The notes under the pieces are model-generated. The model was given only the letters and a program-made list of their open reading frames with translations, was not told where the DNA came from and ran no database searches. Shown here one piece after another: positions 23,108 through 35,816 of a stretch of 64,000 nt of DNA. The stretch covers positions 3,868,228 to 3,932,227 of the forward strand of contig NC_054713.1 in the NCBI RefSeq assembly GCF_016097555.1, in the 5' to 3' direction. Origin of the DNA: Gigantopelta aegis. Taxonomy: Eukaryota; Mollusca; Gastropoda; Neomphalida; Peltospiridae. Numbering within the stretch: position 1 is the first letter of the stretch; each line of letters starts with the position of its first letter. The position numbers and the translations under genes were made by a program.

Positions 23108-23879
23108 AAGGGCGAAAGAGTCACAGAGACCCAGGTACCTAAGGCCTATTATTATTTATTGTTATTATTATTATTAGTTTGTTTGTATTGAAATGTTTAA
23201 ATTGTGCATATAATTAGGTGTATTAACTAAAATTAGAGTATTTTAGTTAAATAGTGAATTAGATGGTGAGAAATTGAAAATCCAACAAGTTATTGTAGAC
23301 ATCTGAAAATTGCTTAATTGGTGTGATTTTGTTTTTGTTTTGTTTTGTTTTTGTTTTTGGTTTTGTTGTTTTTATTTTTATTTTGTTTGCGAGTTGCTCG
23401 CACAATTCTAGTTTTGCGTAATCGATTTTTCGTTTTTGAACATTATGTAACTCTGAGAATGTCCCGTTTAACAAACAGTTAAAAAATATTGTTGAAGTAT
23501 GTTTTAAGTGAACTTTTTTCTTAGTTTTAATTTTTTTTTTTTTTTAAACGCCACTTGTAGCATTTAACACAGAGACAAAGTATTTTCATTTCGGTATGGG
23601 ACTACTTGACAGGGCCGTGCTTAACGCTTGCTACATCAGTTGACCTATCTCGGTATCACCCGAGTCCGGGGTACACGGAACCTGCAGTGCATGCCGAGTA
23701 ATCATCCCCCATGTGGGGTCATACACTTGAGGGAGACACCCACAATTGCACCCGTGAAATGGGTGAAATTAGTGTATGTGGCCTTACACCTATCCATTGA
23801 GCCTAGCAGTGCATTCACTCTGGGTTGGAGCTGGTACTGGCATGAAAAATCCCCCATTGCATCAGAAAAAAAAGAGAGT

Positions 23880-24273
23880 AAAGTTTGTTTTATTTAACGA
23901 CGCCACTAGAGCACATTGATTTTTAATCTTATCATCGGCTATTGGACGTCAAACATATGGTCATTCTGACACTGTTTTTAGAGGAAACCCGCTGTCGCCA
24001 CATAGGCTACTCTTTTTAACGACAGGCAGCAAGGGATCTTTTATTTGCGCTTCCCACAGGCAGGATAACACAAACCATGGCCTTTGTTGAACCAGTTATG
24101 GATCACTGGTCGGTGCAAGTGGTTTACACCTACCCATCGAGCCCCGCGGAGCACTCACTCAGGGTTTGGAGTCGGTATTTGGATTAAAAATCCCATGCCT
24201 CGACTGGGATCCGAACCCAGTACCTACCAGCCTGTAGACCGATGGCCTGCCACGACGCCACCGAGGCCGGTCC
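23880..24273 (-). mobile_element. SINE, head D with tail B
   Basis: Minus strand: head ccggcctcggtggcgtcgtgg at the right, B-box-like gggttcggatcccag. The left end (tttaacgacgccactagagc) is tail B type. Confidence 0.8.
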
Positions 24274-25429
24274 ATTGCATCAGGTGCGATACGAACCTAA
24301 ACGACTGAGGCCGGTTGTAAGTAGGACCTGATTTAGACGTTGGGGGCCCCGGGACACTTCAGGTTCGGGGACCCCTCAACAGAAATTAAATTATATGACA
24401 AATAAAAAAAATGAACTAAGTTTATAATTATTACATTTTTTTTATAAAGAAAGTCCTTAGTCTGTGGTGGCCCCTCTGGCGGGGGGGGGGGGGGGGGGAT
24501 TGCCCCCTTATAAATCCGGCACTGGTTGTAAGTGAACTATCGACGAGAGCTGTATTTGGTAATATTGTGTGAAGAGTAGGCCTAAAATAATTAGAACAAA
24601 GCTGTTGATTTTATTACTTTTATATTTTGTGTAAATGTATTAATCTGGAAATAATATATTTAACTGTTATTTGTATGTTTGATAGATAATTATTTGATCA
24701 TTGAATACTAAAGTGATATTTGTTAAATGTTTGTGATTTATTGTCATAAATAAACGTTAATAAAACTGAGTGTTTGTTAATGTTATTGATCTTTTGCTTT
24801 CTTTTATATACTGAACAACAAAAAAACCGCAAAATTTTGTTTTAGTTTTCTTTAATTTCTTTATAATTATTCAGTCTGAATTTCATCAGTTGTTTGTGTT
24901 TATTAAAATTACCAATGTCTTGTGGGAGACATCATATACCCAATTGTAGTGCGCCCGAGGTATGATTCGTGAAATCAGCCGAGGAGTTCCGAGTTCCAAT
25001 TACCTAAACAATTCGTAAAATACGTTTTGGTAATGTCGTCATTAAACTTATTTCAATACGTGTCTGTGTCTCAACCGTAGCTACAGTACATACTCATAGA
25101 CGAATTGCAATTGACTGGCTGGCATTTTTTTTTGCAAAAATTCCAGAGCAGTGTCCTTTGTTACATTCCGAAGAATAAATATGGTATTTTAGTTCACAAC
25201 GTAGGCCTAATCCAAAGATAACGCATGCATGCACGCACGCACGCACACAAATACCAGCACGACCACTACCGTCCCTTCATATGGCCTGCCCGTGAATGTT
25301 GGTAAGAAAAAAAAAAAGAGAAAAAAATGGGGAGAGAACAAAAACCCAAGTGTGTACTGCGCCTACCTGTATTTTTCAGGGTTTTTTTTAATCAATCTTA
25401 CAACCTCATATTTCTCAGACTTATTTTTT
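24274..25429. other. Intergenic/3' region without a gene
   Basis: It holds a G-run repeat (24335-24530), AT-rich DNA and ACGC repeats near 25228. It contains the likely 3' untranslated parts of both flanking genes. Confidence 0.4.
24737..24764. terminator. Possible poly(A) signals for both convergent genes
   Basis: AATAAA at 24749-24754 and 24759-24764 serves the + strand (cyclase, about 1.85 kb past its stop). TTTATT at 24737-24742 is AATAAA on the minus strand (about 1 kb past the stop of the dermatopontin-repeat gene). The placement is suggestive only, as such hexamers are common in AT-rich DNA. Confidence 0.25.
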
Positions 25430-25647
25430 CGTTCCAACCAGTGCACCACAAATGGTCAAAGGCTATGGTATGTGCTTTCTGTCTGTGGGAAAATGCATAT
25501 AAAAGATCCCTTGCTGTATTACAAAAAAAAATGTAACGAGTTTCCTCTGATGACTACGTCTCGGAATTACCAAATGTTTGGACATCCAATAGCCGATGAC
25601 TAATTACTCAATGTGCTCTAGTGGTGTCGTTAAACAAAACAAACTAA
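25430..25647 (+). mobile_element. SINE body and tail B, head lost
   Basis: gttccaaccagtgcaccaca, aaaagatcccttgctg and tctagtggtgtcgttaaaca are present. Confidence 0.75.
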
Positions 25648-25767
25648 CTGTACTCCTATATCTCAAATTTGTAAACGAGGACCAGTCCATTCTCGGGCTG
25701 ACTACTACCTATACTCGTAAACATTCTCCAATTACACTCATATTGTTCAAAACCGGAAATGTCCTCA

Positions 25768-27925
25768 TCACTGTTTCCACCTGTTTCCGTTTCTTGCCGC
25801 AGGGACGGGATTCGCCAAAGCTACAGATGTGAACGCCAGATTTCGTTGGACAGTTTTCCAGTGTTTTGCACTCACTCTCACTCCATTCGTGGTAAAGAAC
25901 CGGTTTCGGTTTCTAATAATGTGTTGGTTTCGATTTATAACTGAGTTCTGGGATTGATTTCCAACTGTATTTTGGATTTGGTTTCCAACTGTGTTTTGGT
26001 TTCCATTTATAACCGTGTTCTGAAGTCGATTTCCAACCGTGTTTTGTATTCGGTTTTCAACTGTGTTTTGGTTTTGATTTATAACCCTGTTCTGAAGTCG
26101 ATTTCCAACAGTGTTTTGAATTTGGTTTCTAATTGTATTTTGGTTTCGATTTATAACCGTGTTCTGAAGTCTGCTTCCAACCGTGTTCTGAATTCGGTTT
26201 CCAACTGTGTTTTGGTTTCGATTTATAACCGTGTTCTGGAGTCGATTTCCAACAGTGTTTTGGATTCGGTTACCAATAGTGTTTTGATTTCCATTTATAA
26301 ACGTGTTTTGAAGTCGATTTCCAACAGTGTTCTGAATTCGGTTTCCAATTGTGTTTTGGTTTCGATTTATAACCGTGTTCTGAAGTCGATTTCCAACAGT
26401 GTTTTGGATTCGGTTTCCAATAGTGTTTTGATTTCCATTTATAAACGTGTTTTGAAGTCGATTTCCAACAGTGTTCTGAATTCGGTTTCCAACTGTGTTT
26501 TGGTTTCGATTTATAACCGTGTTCTGAAGTCGATTTCCAACAGTGTTTTGTATTCGGTTTCCAATAGTGTTTTGATTTCCATTTATAAACGTGTTCTGAA
26601 GTCGATTTCCAACAGTGTTCTGAATTCGGTTTCCAACTGTGTTTTTGTTTCGATTTATAACCGTGTTCTGAAGTCGATTTCCAACAGTGTTTTGAATTCG
26701 GTTTCCAATAGTGTTTTGATTTCGATTTATAAACGTGTTTTGGAGTCGATTTCCAACAGTGTTTTGGATTCGGTTTCCTACTCTATTTTGGTTTCGATTT
26801 ATAACCGTGTTCTGAAGTCGATTTCCAACAGTGTTTTGGATTCGGTTTCCAAATGTGTTTTGATTTCCATTTATGAACGTGTTCTGGAGTCTATTTCCAA
26901 TAGTGTTTTGGATTCGATTTCCTGCTGTGTTTCGGTTTCCATTTATAACCGTGTTCTGAAGTCGATTTCCAACAGTGTTTTGGATTCGGTTTCCAACTGT
27001 GTTTTGATTTCCATTTATAAACGTGTTATGAAGTCTATTTCCAACAGTGTTTTGGATTCGGTTTCCAGCTGTGTTTTGATTTCCATTTATAAACGTGTTC
27101 TGGAGTCTATTTCCAATAGTGTTTTGGATTCGGTTTCCTACTGTGTTTCGGTTTCCATTTATAACCGTGTTATGAAGTCGATTTCCAACAGTGTTTTGGA
27201 TTCGGTTTCCAGCTGTGTTTTGATTTCCATTTATAAACGTGTTCTTAAGTCGATTTCCAACAGTGTTTTGGATTCGGTTTCCAACTGCGTTTTGGTTTCG
27301 ATTTCTAACCGTGTTCTGTAGCCGATTTGCAACCGTGTTTTGGATTCGGTTTCCAACTGTATTTTGGATTCGGTTTCCAAATGTATTTTGGTTTTGATTT
27401 ATAACCGTGTTCTGAAGTCTATTTCCAACTGTATTTTGGATTCGGTTTCCAATTGTGTTTCGGTTTCGATTTATAACTGTGTTCTGAAGTCTGTTTCCAA
27501 CTGTATTTTGGATTCGGTTGCCAATTGTGTTTCGGTTTCGATTTATAACCGTGTTCTGTAGTCGATTTCCAACCGTGTTTTGGATTTGGTTTCCAAATGA
27601 ATTTTGGTTTCGATTTATAACCATGTTCTGTTGTCGATTTCCAACCGTGTTTTGGATTCGGTTTCCAATTACGTTTTGGTTTTGATTTAAAACTGTGTTC
27701 TGAAGTCTGTTTCCAACTGTGTTTTGGAGTCGGTTGCTGGCCATGTTTTGTGGTATTCGGTTGACAAATGTTTGGATTCTGCCTGGTATGGTAACTGGGT
27801 TTGAATTGGTTCTACTAACTGCAACATTGTTTCCAAATTTAGTCTGAGGAATCCGGTTAGCTGTCGCCGCTTGTCTGACTTGATTACGAACGCCGGAATG
27901 ACCTCTTCCATTTAACAGTCTGCTT
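25768..27925 (-). CDS. Terminal exon 15: about 25 x 24-residue Asn/Arg/Gln repeat
   Basis: The exon has acceptor ttctgtttta..cag side, enters in phase 2 and runs 718 codons to TGA at 25770-25768. About 63 basic residues lead into a regular array in which NTVGNRIQ, NTVGNRLQ and NT[VF]IN[RG]NQ alternate, three 8-residue units making a 24-residue repeat. After the array come KHWKTVQRNLAF and a short basic end. The repeat has almost no acidic residues and no Cys. The array lacks stops on both strands, but only the minus strand has splice, phase and paralogue support. Confidence 0.88.
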
Positions 27926-28470
27926 CTGTAAAACAAGAAAGGAAGATACTCTTCAAAAAAAAGTAGGGGAACCTGAACTATTAATGTTAATATCAACTAT
28001 TAGACCGAACATACGTTTTGACCACAGATATCGTAGTAAAGAACGTTCAGGTCTGTTTATCAAACATTCCATAGTTTGCACGTGCATCACGCAGTACACA
28101 TGCGTGGGGTGTCATTCTCGATTTTCACAATTTCCAGGAAGGTCGATTAATCACTGTGGAACATTATTTCTGTCAATCTTTTTTATTCTGTTGATCATAC
28201 AGTTGTTATTGTTTAGTTTTTAGTAATTTTTATTGTTTGAATTTGCGATTTACTGATAAAAAAAAATGCCAACTTTCAAATTTCACTACTGACCCCAATC
28301 GTCCTTCAAGATCTTTGGTGGTCATAAAACCTACTGTAATATTGAACTACCGGTTGAAATGTTTGTCCAATTAATTCACTATTATCATATAACCATTCCC
28401 CACAGCTAATATACCTTACAATTTTGGCAATTGTAAATTCTTATTAGAGTTCCCCTACTCTTTTTTAAGA

Positions 28471-28530
<60 letters not shown>

Positions 28531-28908
28531 TGGTATATTAAAGTCACTTGTTTTATAGTCCGTCCCATTGTTTAATAAAAAAAAAATGTAAATAATTTGA
28601 GTTTGGTTTGAGGCAAGAAGCAAATTATTTTTAAAATGGTAGTTTTTTGTTTGTTCCAAAACACTTTTAATTTTCTTCTTGCGTAAAACCAAACTGACAT
28701 ATTAAAAAAAAAAAACACTGTCATGGGAGGATTGGACAGACTATAGTTAATAAGCAGTGTATAGTATTTTCAACTTTTTTCCTGATAAAAGGTAAAAAAT
28801 GTCTTTGTACAACACATCTCTCTTTGTTGGCCGTATCTTGTCACCGACAGTCGAACTTACTAGATGTTGTGGTCACATGGTAAAACAGGAATCTAGTCAT
28901 AAATGTCG

Positions 28909-28944
<36 letters not shown>

Positions 28945-29972
28945 AACTCTGAAAATAATGATTTGCCCCCAGATGAATACAATATATAGCTGACATTAGT
29001 GATTTCCCTAGAAATTAGGCAAGGCATGGTAGACCAAACACTTTTGGGGCATTTTCACCATTTTTGGGGCACTTGTTTTTCATTAAAAATACAAAAATAA
29101 AAATTAATTAAAATAAACATTAATGTAATTTATGTGCTTGCTTTAATAAATGAATGGCAAAAGATATAAAAGGCATATTTTATTAATTAATAATACCTTT
29201 TTGGGCGTTTTATAAAGGTAATTTTAGAATTAATTACTGAAAAAGGCTTGTTTAATCTCAGGGCAGCATGGTGCTGATTGAGACAAGATGGTGCTAGACT
29301 GTTGAGGCATGGTGCTGCACCATGCTAAAACAAGCTAGGAATACACTAGGCTGTAAATAAATCATATTATTTTACTTGCCTTTATTGGACACCCAATAGC
29401 TGATGTGTATTAGTGCTCTTGGGTGTCGGTAAACATTGAAATAACAGGTCCCGATGAAAGGTCACCTGGACATGAACTGACATTGCCTCATGTCAGATCA
29501 ACTAAAGGGGAGATCGAAGGCTGTGTGCCTGTAAGATCCGAACGTCTCTGGGTGCTTGCTAGTCTGGTTTTTACATAAAAAATTAAATGAACATGACAAA
29601 ATAGGATATAATTAGATATATAAATTGAAATTGTCCAGGGCCTCTCCTGAACGTACCAGTCTTTTCGATAAGGTTGCATATCAGATAATTTAAAAAGGTT
29701 TCGACCAAGAATAAATTCAGCATTGAAAAATAAATTCGACCAACTGCGTGTTTTAGCACATGACGTCATTATGTTCTCTTACCCAGGGTTCTGTACTTGG
29801 CTCTTCGTCATATTCAAGAAGCTTCTACAAAAGAAAATGTTTGTTTTACACGAGCACTGATTATGAATGAATGAACGAACGAATGAGTGAATGTATGAAT
29901 GTATGAATGAATGAATGAATGTTTAACGACACCGAGCATAAAAATACACATCGGCTATTGGGTGAGCAATGA

Positions 29973-30033
<61 letters not shown>

Positions 30034-33000
30034 TTGCTAAGACGAGATTAGTGCAAGATGTTAATGCTATGGAGTCTCATTTCAAAACTGATATCAATGT
30101 TGTATTTTTCTGTGTAACAGATTGTTACTGTGTTTCTAGTAATTATTTATTTTTGTAATAGTTCATTTAAGTATCAATGGCATCACCATTACTAGGACCA
30201 TCACCATTACTAGCAGAAGAAGAACAAATAGTAGCATTAAAGTATGTTGGAAGGAAGGAAATATTTTATTTAACGACGCACTCAACACATTTTATTTACG
30301 GTTATATGTCGTCAGAGATATGGTTACGGACCACACAGATAATGAGAGAGGAAACATGCTGTCGCCATTTCATGGGCTACTCCTTTCGATTAGCAGCAAG
30401 GGATCTTTTATATGTACCATCCCACAGACAGGATAGTACATACCACGACCTTTGTTATACCAGTCGTGGAACACTGGCTGGAATGAGAAATAGCCCAATG
30501 GGCCCACCGACGGGGATTGATCCTAGATAAATCGTGCAGCAGGCTAGTGCTGTACCACTGAGATACAATGTAAGATGTTATATAGTTAATGCTATGGAGT
30601 CTCATTTCAAAACTGTTACCACTGTTGTATTTTAGTATTTAGATTGTTACTGTGTTTCTAGTAATTATGTATTTTTGTAATAGTTCATTTTAGTATCAAA
30701 AGCATCACCATTACCATGATGATGATGATGATGAAGAAGAAGAAGAAGAAGAAAAGGAAGGAGTAGAAATAGGACACGATGAAGAGGAAGAGACGGAGAA
30801 GAAGAAGAAAAATATAAGGCACGAAACAGGAGAAAAAAGGAGGGGGATATTGATTCAGGTCATTCCATAAACAATTTTGACAAGTAAAAGCAGCAGAAGG
30901 CGTCCCTAAAGTTAACTATTTGTTGGAGAGGCTGTTTTTAATCATGTTTGTAACGCTAGGGTTCTACCTACATCGAGTTCCAGTCTATGGGTATTGCGTT
31001 CATTGCGACAGGAGATTTCGGAATCTTGTTTTTCACAGAAGTGGCGTGCTTCTTGTCTTTCACATGTCTGTTCTTGTTTAGCACGGCAGTCGAAGCAGAA
31101 GGCAGATTTCGTTGATGAGATTTCCAGTGTTTTGTGCCCGGCCTCGCTGCACTCGAGCTAATAACCTGGTTTCGGTTTCCAACCGTGTTTTGGGGTACCC
31201 GGTTGATAAGAACGGTCTTTCGTCTGCCAGACATCAAAATCGACTTCCGACTGATGCCGTTTGGAGGAATCTGATTGGTTATCACCACCTGTCTGGGTTG
31301 ATTACGTACGAGTGAATGACCTTGGCGTTGTGATAACCTATTTCTGTAAAATGACAAAAAAGATAAACTAAAAATTAATATCTCTACTAGGCCATATCTA
31401 GCGAGGGCAATGGCAGTTGCCCTTATCAAAAAAGAAAAAAGAGACAAAAAAAGAAAAGAATCGTTTTTGATTAAAAGTTTTGTTTTTACTTACCGAGGTT
31501 TGTGCTCTGTGGTTTTGTTCGTTTTCAAGAAGGATCTACAAAAGAAAAATTAGTCAGGTCCCATTTTTAAAACAGCGCTTATTTATGGAAGAACAAGAAA
31601 CGTAGAAGACGAAAAATCAAAAAACGAAATACTAATAGATGAAGTAGATGTAGAGGAGGAGAAGGAAGACGGTGAAGGAGAAGAAGAGGTACAAACAAAA
31701 GAAAAAGAGACGAAGAAAATGGAGAAAAGGAAAACGAATTAGGGGAGAAGAAAGGGATGTAGAAGAAGAAGAAAAGAATGAGAAGGAGAAGAAGGGGAAG
31801 TATAACAAAGAGGGTAAACAAAATTAGTAGTAGGATAATGAGGTTTATAAGGAGATGGAAAAAGAAGCTTAAAAAGGACGTATAAAATGGGAAGAAGAAC
31901 TATTATTAGTGGCATGACAAAAGCGGCAACCATTACGACAGTAGGGGTGGGGATAATAGACACATTGGCGAGAACTGCGAGTTTGGCAAGGGCTTACATG
32001 CAAGTAATACCACTAGTTTCTACTTACACTGAGTTCCAATCCACTGGTACTACACTCGCTGAAACTGGAGAGCTTGGAGTCTGTTTTGGTGTCGGAGTCA
32101 CGTGTGTCTTATCCTGCACATGTCTGTTGTTAATTCTAAACAATGGTGGAAAAAACACAAGAAATAATACATATGATAATAATATACAGAGACAGCCTCA
32201 AATTGTCCAGACGAGATGTCAATGGGACCACAATCCTCTTGAATATTCAAAAAAGGTTATTAATGACATAAAGGATCATATGCGTTCTTATTTTATTTGT
32301 GTATAACTATATTTTACAGGCCATTTAACAAATGTGCTTCTGATACTTGATTGTGATATTTCATGGATGGTGACATTTGTAGAAGTTCTGCGTTAAGAAT
32401 TTAAATATTCGTATATCTTGAGTTTTCATCCCTAGCAAGACTTCCGTTTCAAACTCAGGATAGTCCCTTTAAAGTGTTAAAATATGAATACTTATTTTTC
32501 ACTACAAATCCTCACAAAATATATATTTAATTTTAATTCAGGGTATGGCAAATTCAGGGTATGCCAAACTTGGCCTGAAATAAATAACTGAAAACAGAAT
32601 GAGAGCAAAGCAATATTAGGTTTTCTTCAGCTGAAATATCACAGTTTTGTATTTTTGAGTATGTGCTCCAGGGCCAATTTCACGAAACATATAAGGCCGA
32701 ATTTTCAAAGCCTGTTTATGTCTTGCACGCGCACTACATACATTTTGAATGCTTAAAAACCTGTTTATGTCTTGCACGCGCACTGCATACATTTTGAATG
32801 CTTAAACACCTGTTTATGTCTTGCACGCGCACTACATACATTTTGAATGCTTAAACACCTGTTTATGTCTTGCACGCGCACTACATACATTTTGAATGCT
32901 TAAACACCTGAGTTTAAGACAAACAGGGTTCGTTTATTCGGCCCCGTAAGTTTACGTTTGTGACTAGCAGTTATATCTGTCGTTCGTTTTCATGTGTTTA

Positions 33001-35760
33001 GCACCTATTTCTTGCAAAACATTACATCATTACAGAAAATGAAGCATATTAAGGACATAAATAAAATAAAATATGTATATTTCAAACTATATTTGATTTA
33101 TTGTAAATAGTAATACGAACTGGGGTTTACTCGTAGATTTACGTTTACTTACAAAATTAAGTTTACGATGTTTTGTGAAATTTGGTAGCTGCCGATTTAG
33201 TATCCACTTACCTTCTGTTCTGTTTATTGGCGTTCTTCTTTTTCAAGAAACTTCTGTAAAAGAAATGTCCCATTTATACACGAATAATAATTTATTCAGT
33301 GAGGCTTAAACTATTAAAAACGCTACCATCTATTATGGAAACTGATTCTAACTACGCTATGATGTATGTGTAAACTTAAATAACCAAAGTAGTATATATG
33401 TTTTCAGTTGGAAAGAACGTTTACATTTGTTTTAAACCTGTTTTGTTTTGTTTTTATTATTATTGTTATGTTGTTGTTGTTGTTGTTGTTGTCGTTTTTG
33501 TTGCTGTTGTTGTTGTTTTTTTTAACGATATGTAGTCACCCCTGATTTAGAAATATATATATATATTAAAGTAATGTGAAATTTGATACTGGTCCTTAAC
33601 TTGTTGTAACTAATATAGAATATTACACTCGTGTCCCTTAGATGCCATTTGTTACAACTTTTTTTTAAACATATCCAACTCATTTTCGCTCGTTAGGTAC
33701 GTTTTAAAACAGCTCGGTGTAATATAAATAGTATCTAACAGCAACTCATGTAATTATTCTTTATTTAGTTTCATCCCAGAATCCTATCTGAAGCTGTACT
33801 TACACAGAGCTCCAGTTGGTTGGTATTACACCCATTGACAAAGGAGGTTTTTCTGTCGTCTGCGATACCGAAGACACGGGTTTCGTTTCATTCACCGTTT
33901 TCCTTTTCTCCGGCCAGTTTGTCGACACATGTCTTCGACTGAGCCATAAAAATAAACAAATACATAAATAAAAAAAGGCTTGCTCAAAATAGTTGGATGT
34001 ACAGAAAGAATCAAGAGACTCAAAAGAGAAGGCTAGAGATTTTCGAAGCTAGTTTCAGGCACGGTGAATGTAAGTAGATATTTGGGGGTGAGGGGCTGAC
34101 TGAGATCGAGGGTGCAAAGCAAAGTTTCTAGGTGGTTCCGGAGTATGCTCCCCCGTAAAAGTTTCAAAACTAGATGTCCTGAAATGCAATTTCATGCATT
34201 CTACAAATAAAATTCATCTCTGCCTTAAGATTTATTACCAATATTATTTTTGATTCAGAATTATTGGAGCTCAATGGAATATATATATATATAGATGTCA
34301 TTAACAAGTAACTATTAACCCATATCCTGGATACAACTTACTAATCATTAACTCCTATCCCAAAATTCTGATGTGTGTGCCAGGTCTTCCCCCACCCCTG
34401 CTCCGCCGTCGTAAGCTGTGACGTTACCACGACACACGCAATAGCATACGACGATTTTATGATAACGTAGCGCTAACATAGCTGGGAAAATCTGGGTCCA
34501 ATTGTTTACAACGCACTGATAATTAATTCGTTAAACAGAATTTACGTTCCGTTCTTAACAAACGTATATCCAATTAAAATGTAAGCAAACGGTTCAAGAC
34601 CTGGGAACACACATAAGATAAGGAGTTGATGAGTAGTACGTTGTATCCAGGATATGGGTTAAAGGTTAGTTGTTAGTCACAGCTGTATATATCCTATTGA
34701 GCTCTATCCTGTCCAAGTTTGGGTTGTCTAAGCTAGTAGGCTATTTCTCGCTCCAGCCAGTGCACCACGACTGGTGTAACAAAGGCCGTGGTATGTGCTA
34801 TCCTGTCTATGGGATGGTGCATAAAAAGATCGCTTGCTGTTAATCAAAAAGAGTAGCCCATGAAGTGGCGACAGCGGGCTTCCTCTCTCAATATCTGTGT
34901 GGTCCTTAACCATATGTCAGACGCCATATAACCGTAAATAAAATGTGTTGAGTGCGTCGTTAAATAATACATTTCCTTATTTGTAAGCTAGTCTTAGGAG
35001 TGGCAGTCCTCTTACAGGCGGCGCAGGAGGGTAGAACAGGCGGCGCAGGAGGGTAGAACAGGCAGTGCAGGAGGGTAGAACAGGCGGCGCAGGAGGGTAG
35101 AACAGGCGGCGCAGGAGGGTAGAACAGGCAGTGCAGGAGGGTAGAACAGGCGGCGCAGGAGGGTAGAACAGGCAGTGCAGGAGGGTAGAACAGGCGGCGC
35201 AGGAGGGTAGAACCACCCCGTTACGGATCTCCTAGCGGAGTGGACGAGCACCTCATAGTGGATCATGGAAACAAACACGAATTTCGACTGCATTGTGTAG
35301 ATACGATTTTGATCTGAGACTACGGTATTTTCGTTTAGTTTAGATATCATAAGATAAAGGTCGGTGTAGTGGTATTAGATCTTCCTACTGAGCTGCTGTC
35401 AAAACTCACTCTGGGTGCGAACTCGGTGCATGCATATACACCAGTATTAATGTCAATTTATTCATTTACCTAGAGTTATTGGGGGGGGGGGGGATTTCAT
35501 TCAAATTTGTGGACGATTTTGAGATGAATAATAATTGGATTTTGGTAGCTACTGAAACAAGATACACAAAATTATAATTCTGAAGCACATTTTAAACTAA
35601 GTAGAATCACGTTGGGTCGAACTCGAAAGGGTCGAATATACCACAACGCTCGAACCAAAAACGAAGTCCCGAGTTACACTTACATCTTGTTGACCGAATG
35701 GTTGGGTCGATGGGTCTAACACTTTCTTGAGAACCAAAGGGGTACGAGCCAACGGGATTC

Positions 35761-35816
<56 letters not shown>

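Noticed and set aside
25954-27321. A 455-residue + strand frame through the coding minisatellite
   Set aside because: It is the mirror of exon 15. The array lacks stops on both strands, but only the minus strand joins to spliced exons and has a paralogue in exon 13.
31887-32306. A 139-residue + strand frame over module exon 11
   Set aside because: It is antisense to an exon that joins its neighbours in phase on the minus strand, and it shows no recognised domain.
35012-35350. Pro/Ala/Leu-rich frames with a 22-residue repeat on the minus strand
   Set aside because: They are translations of the 22-base minisatellite, which has no stop in these frames; no exon structure supports them.
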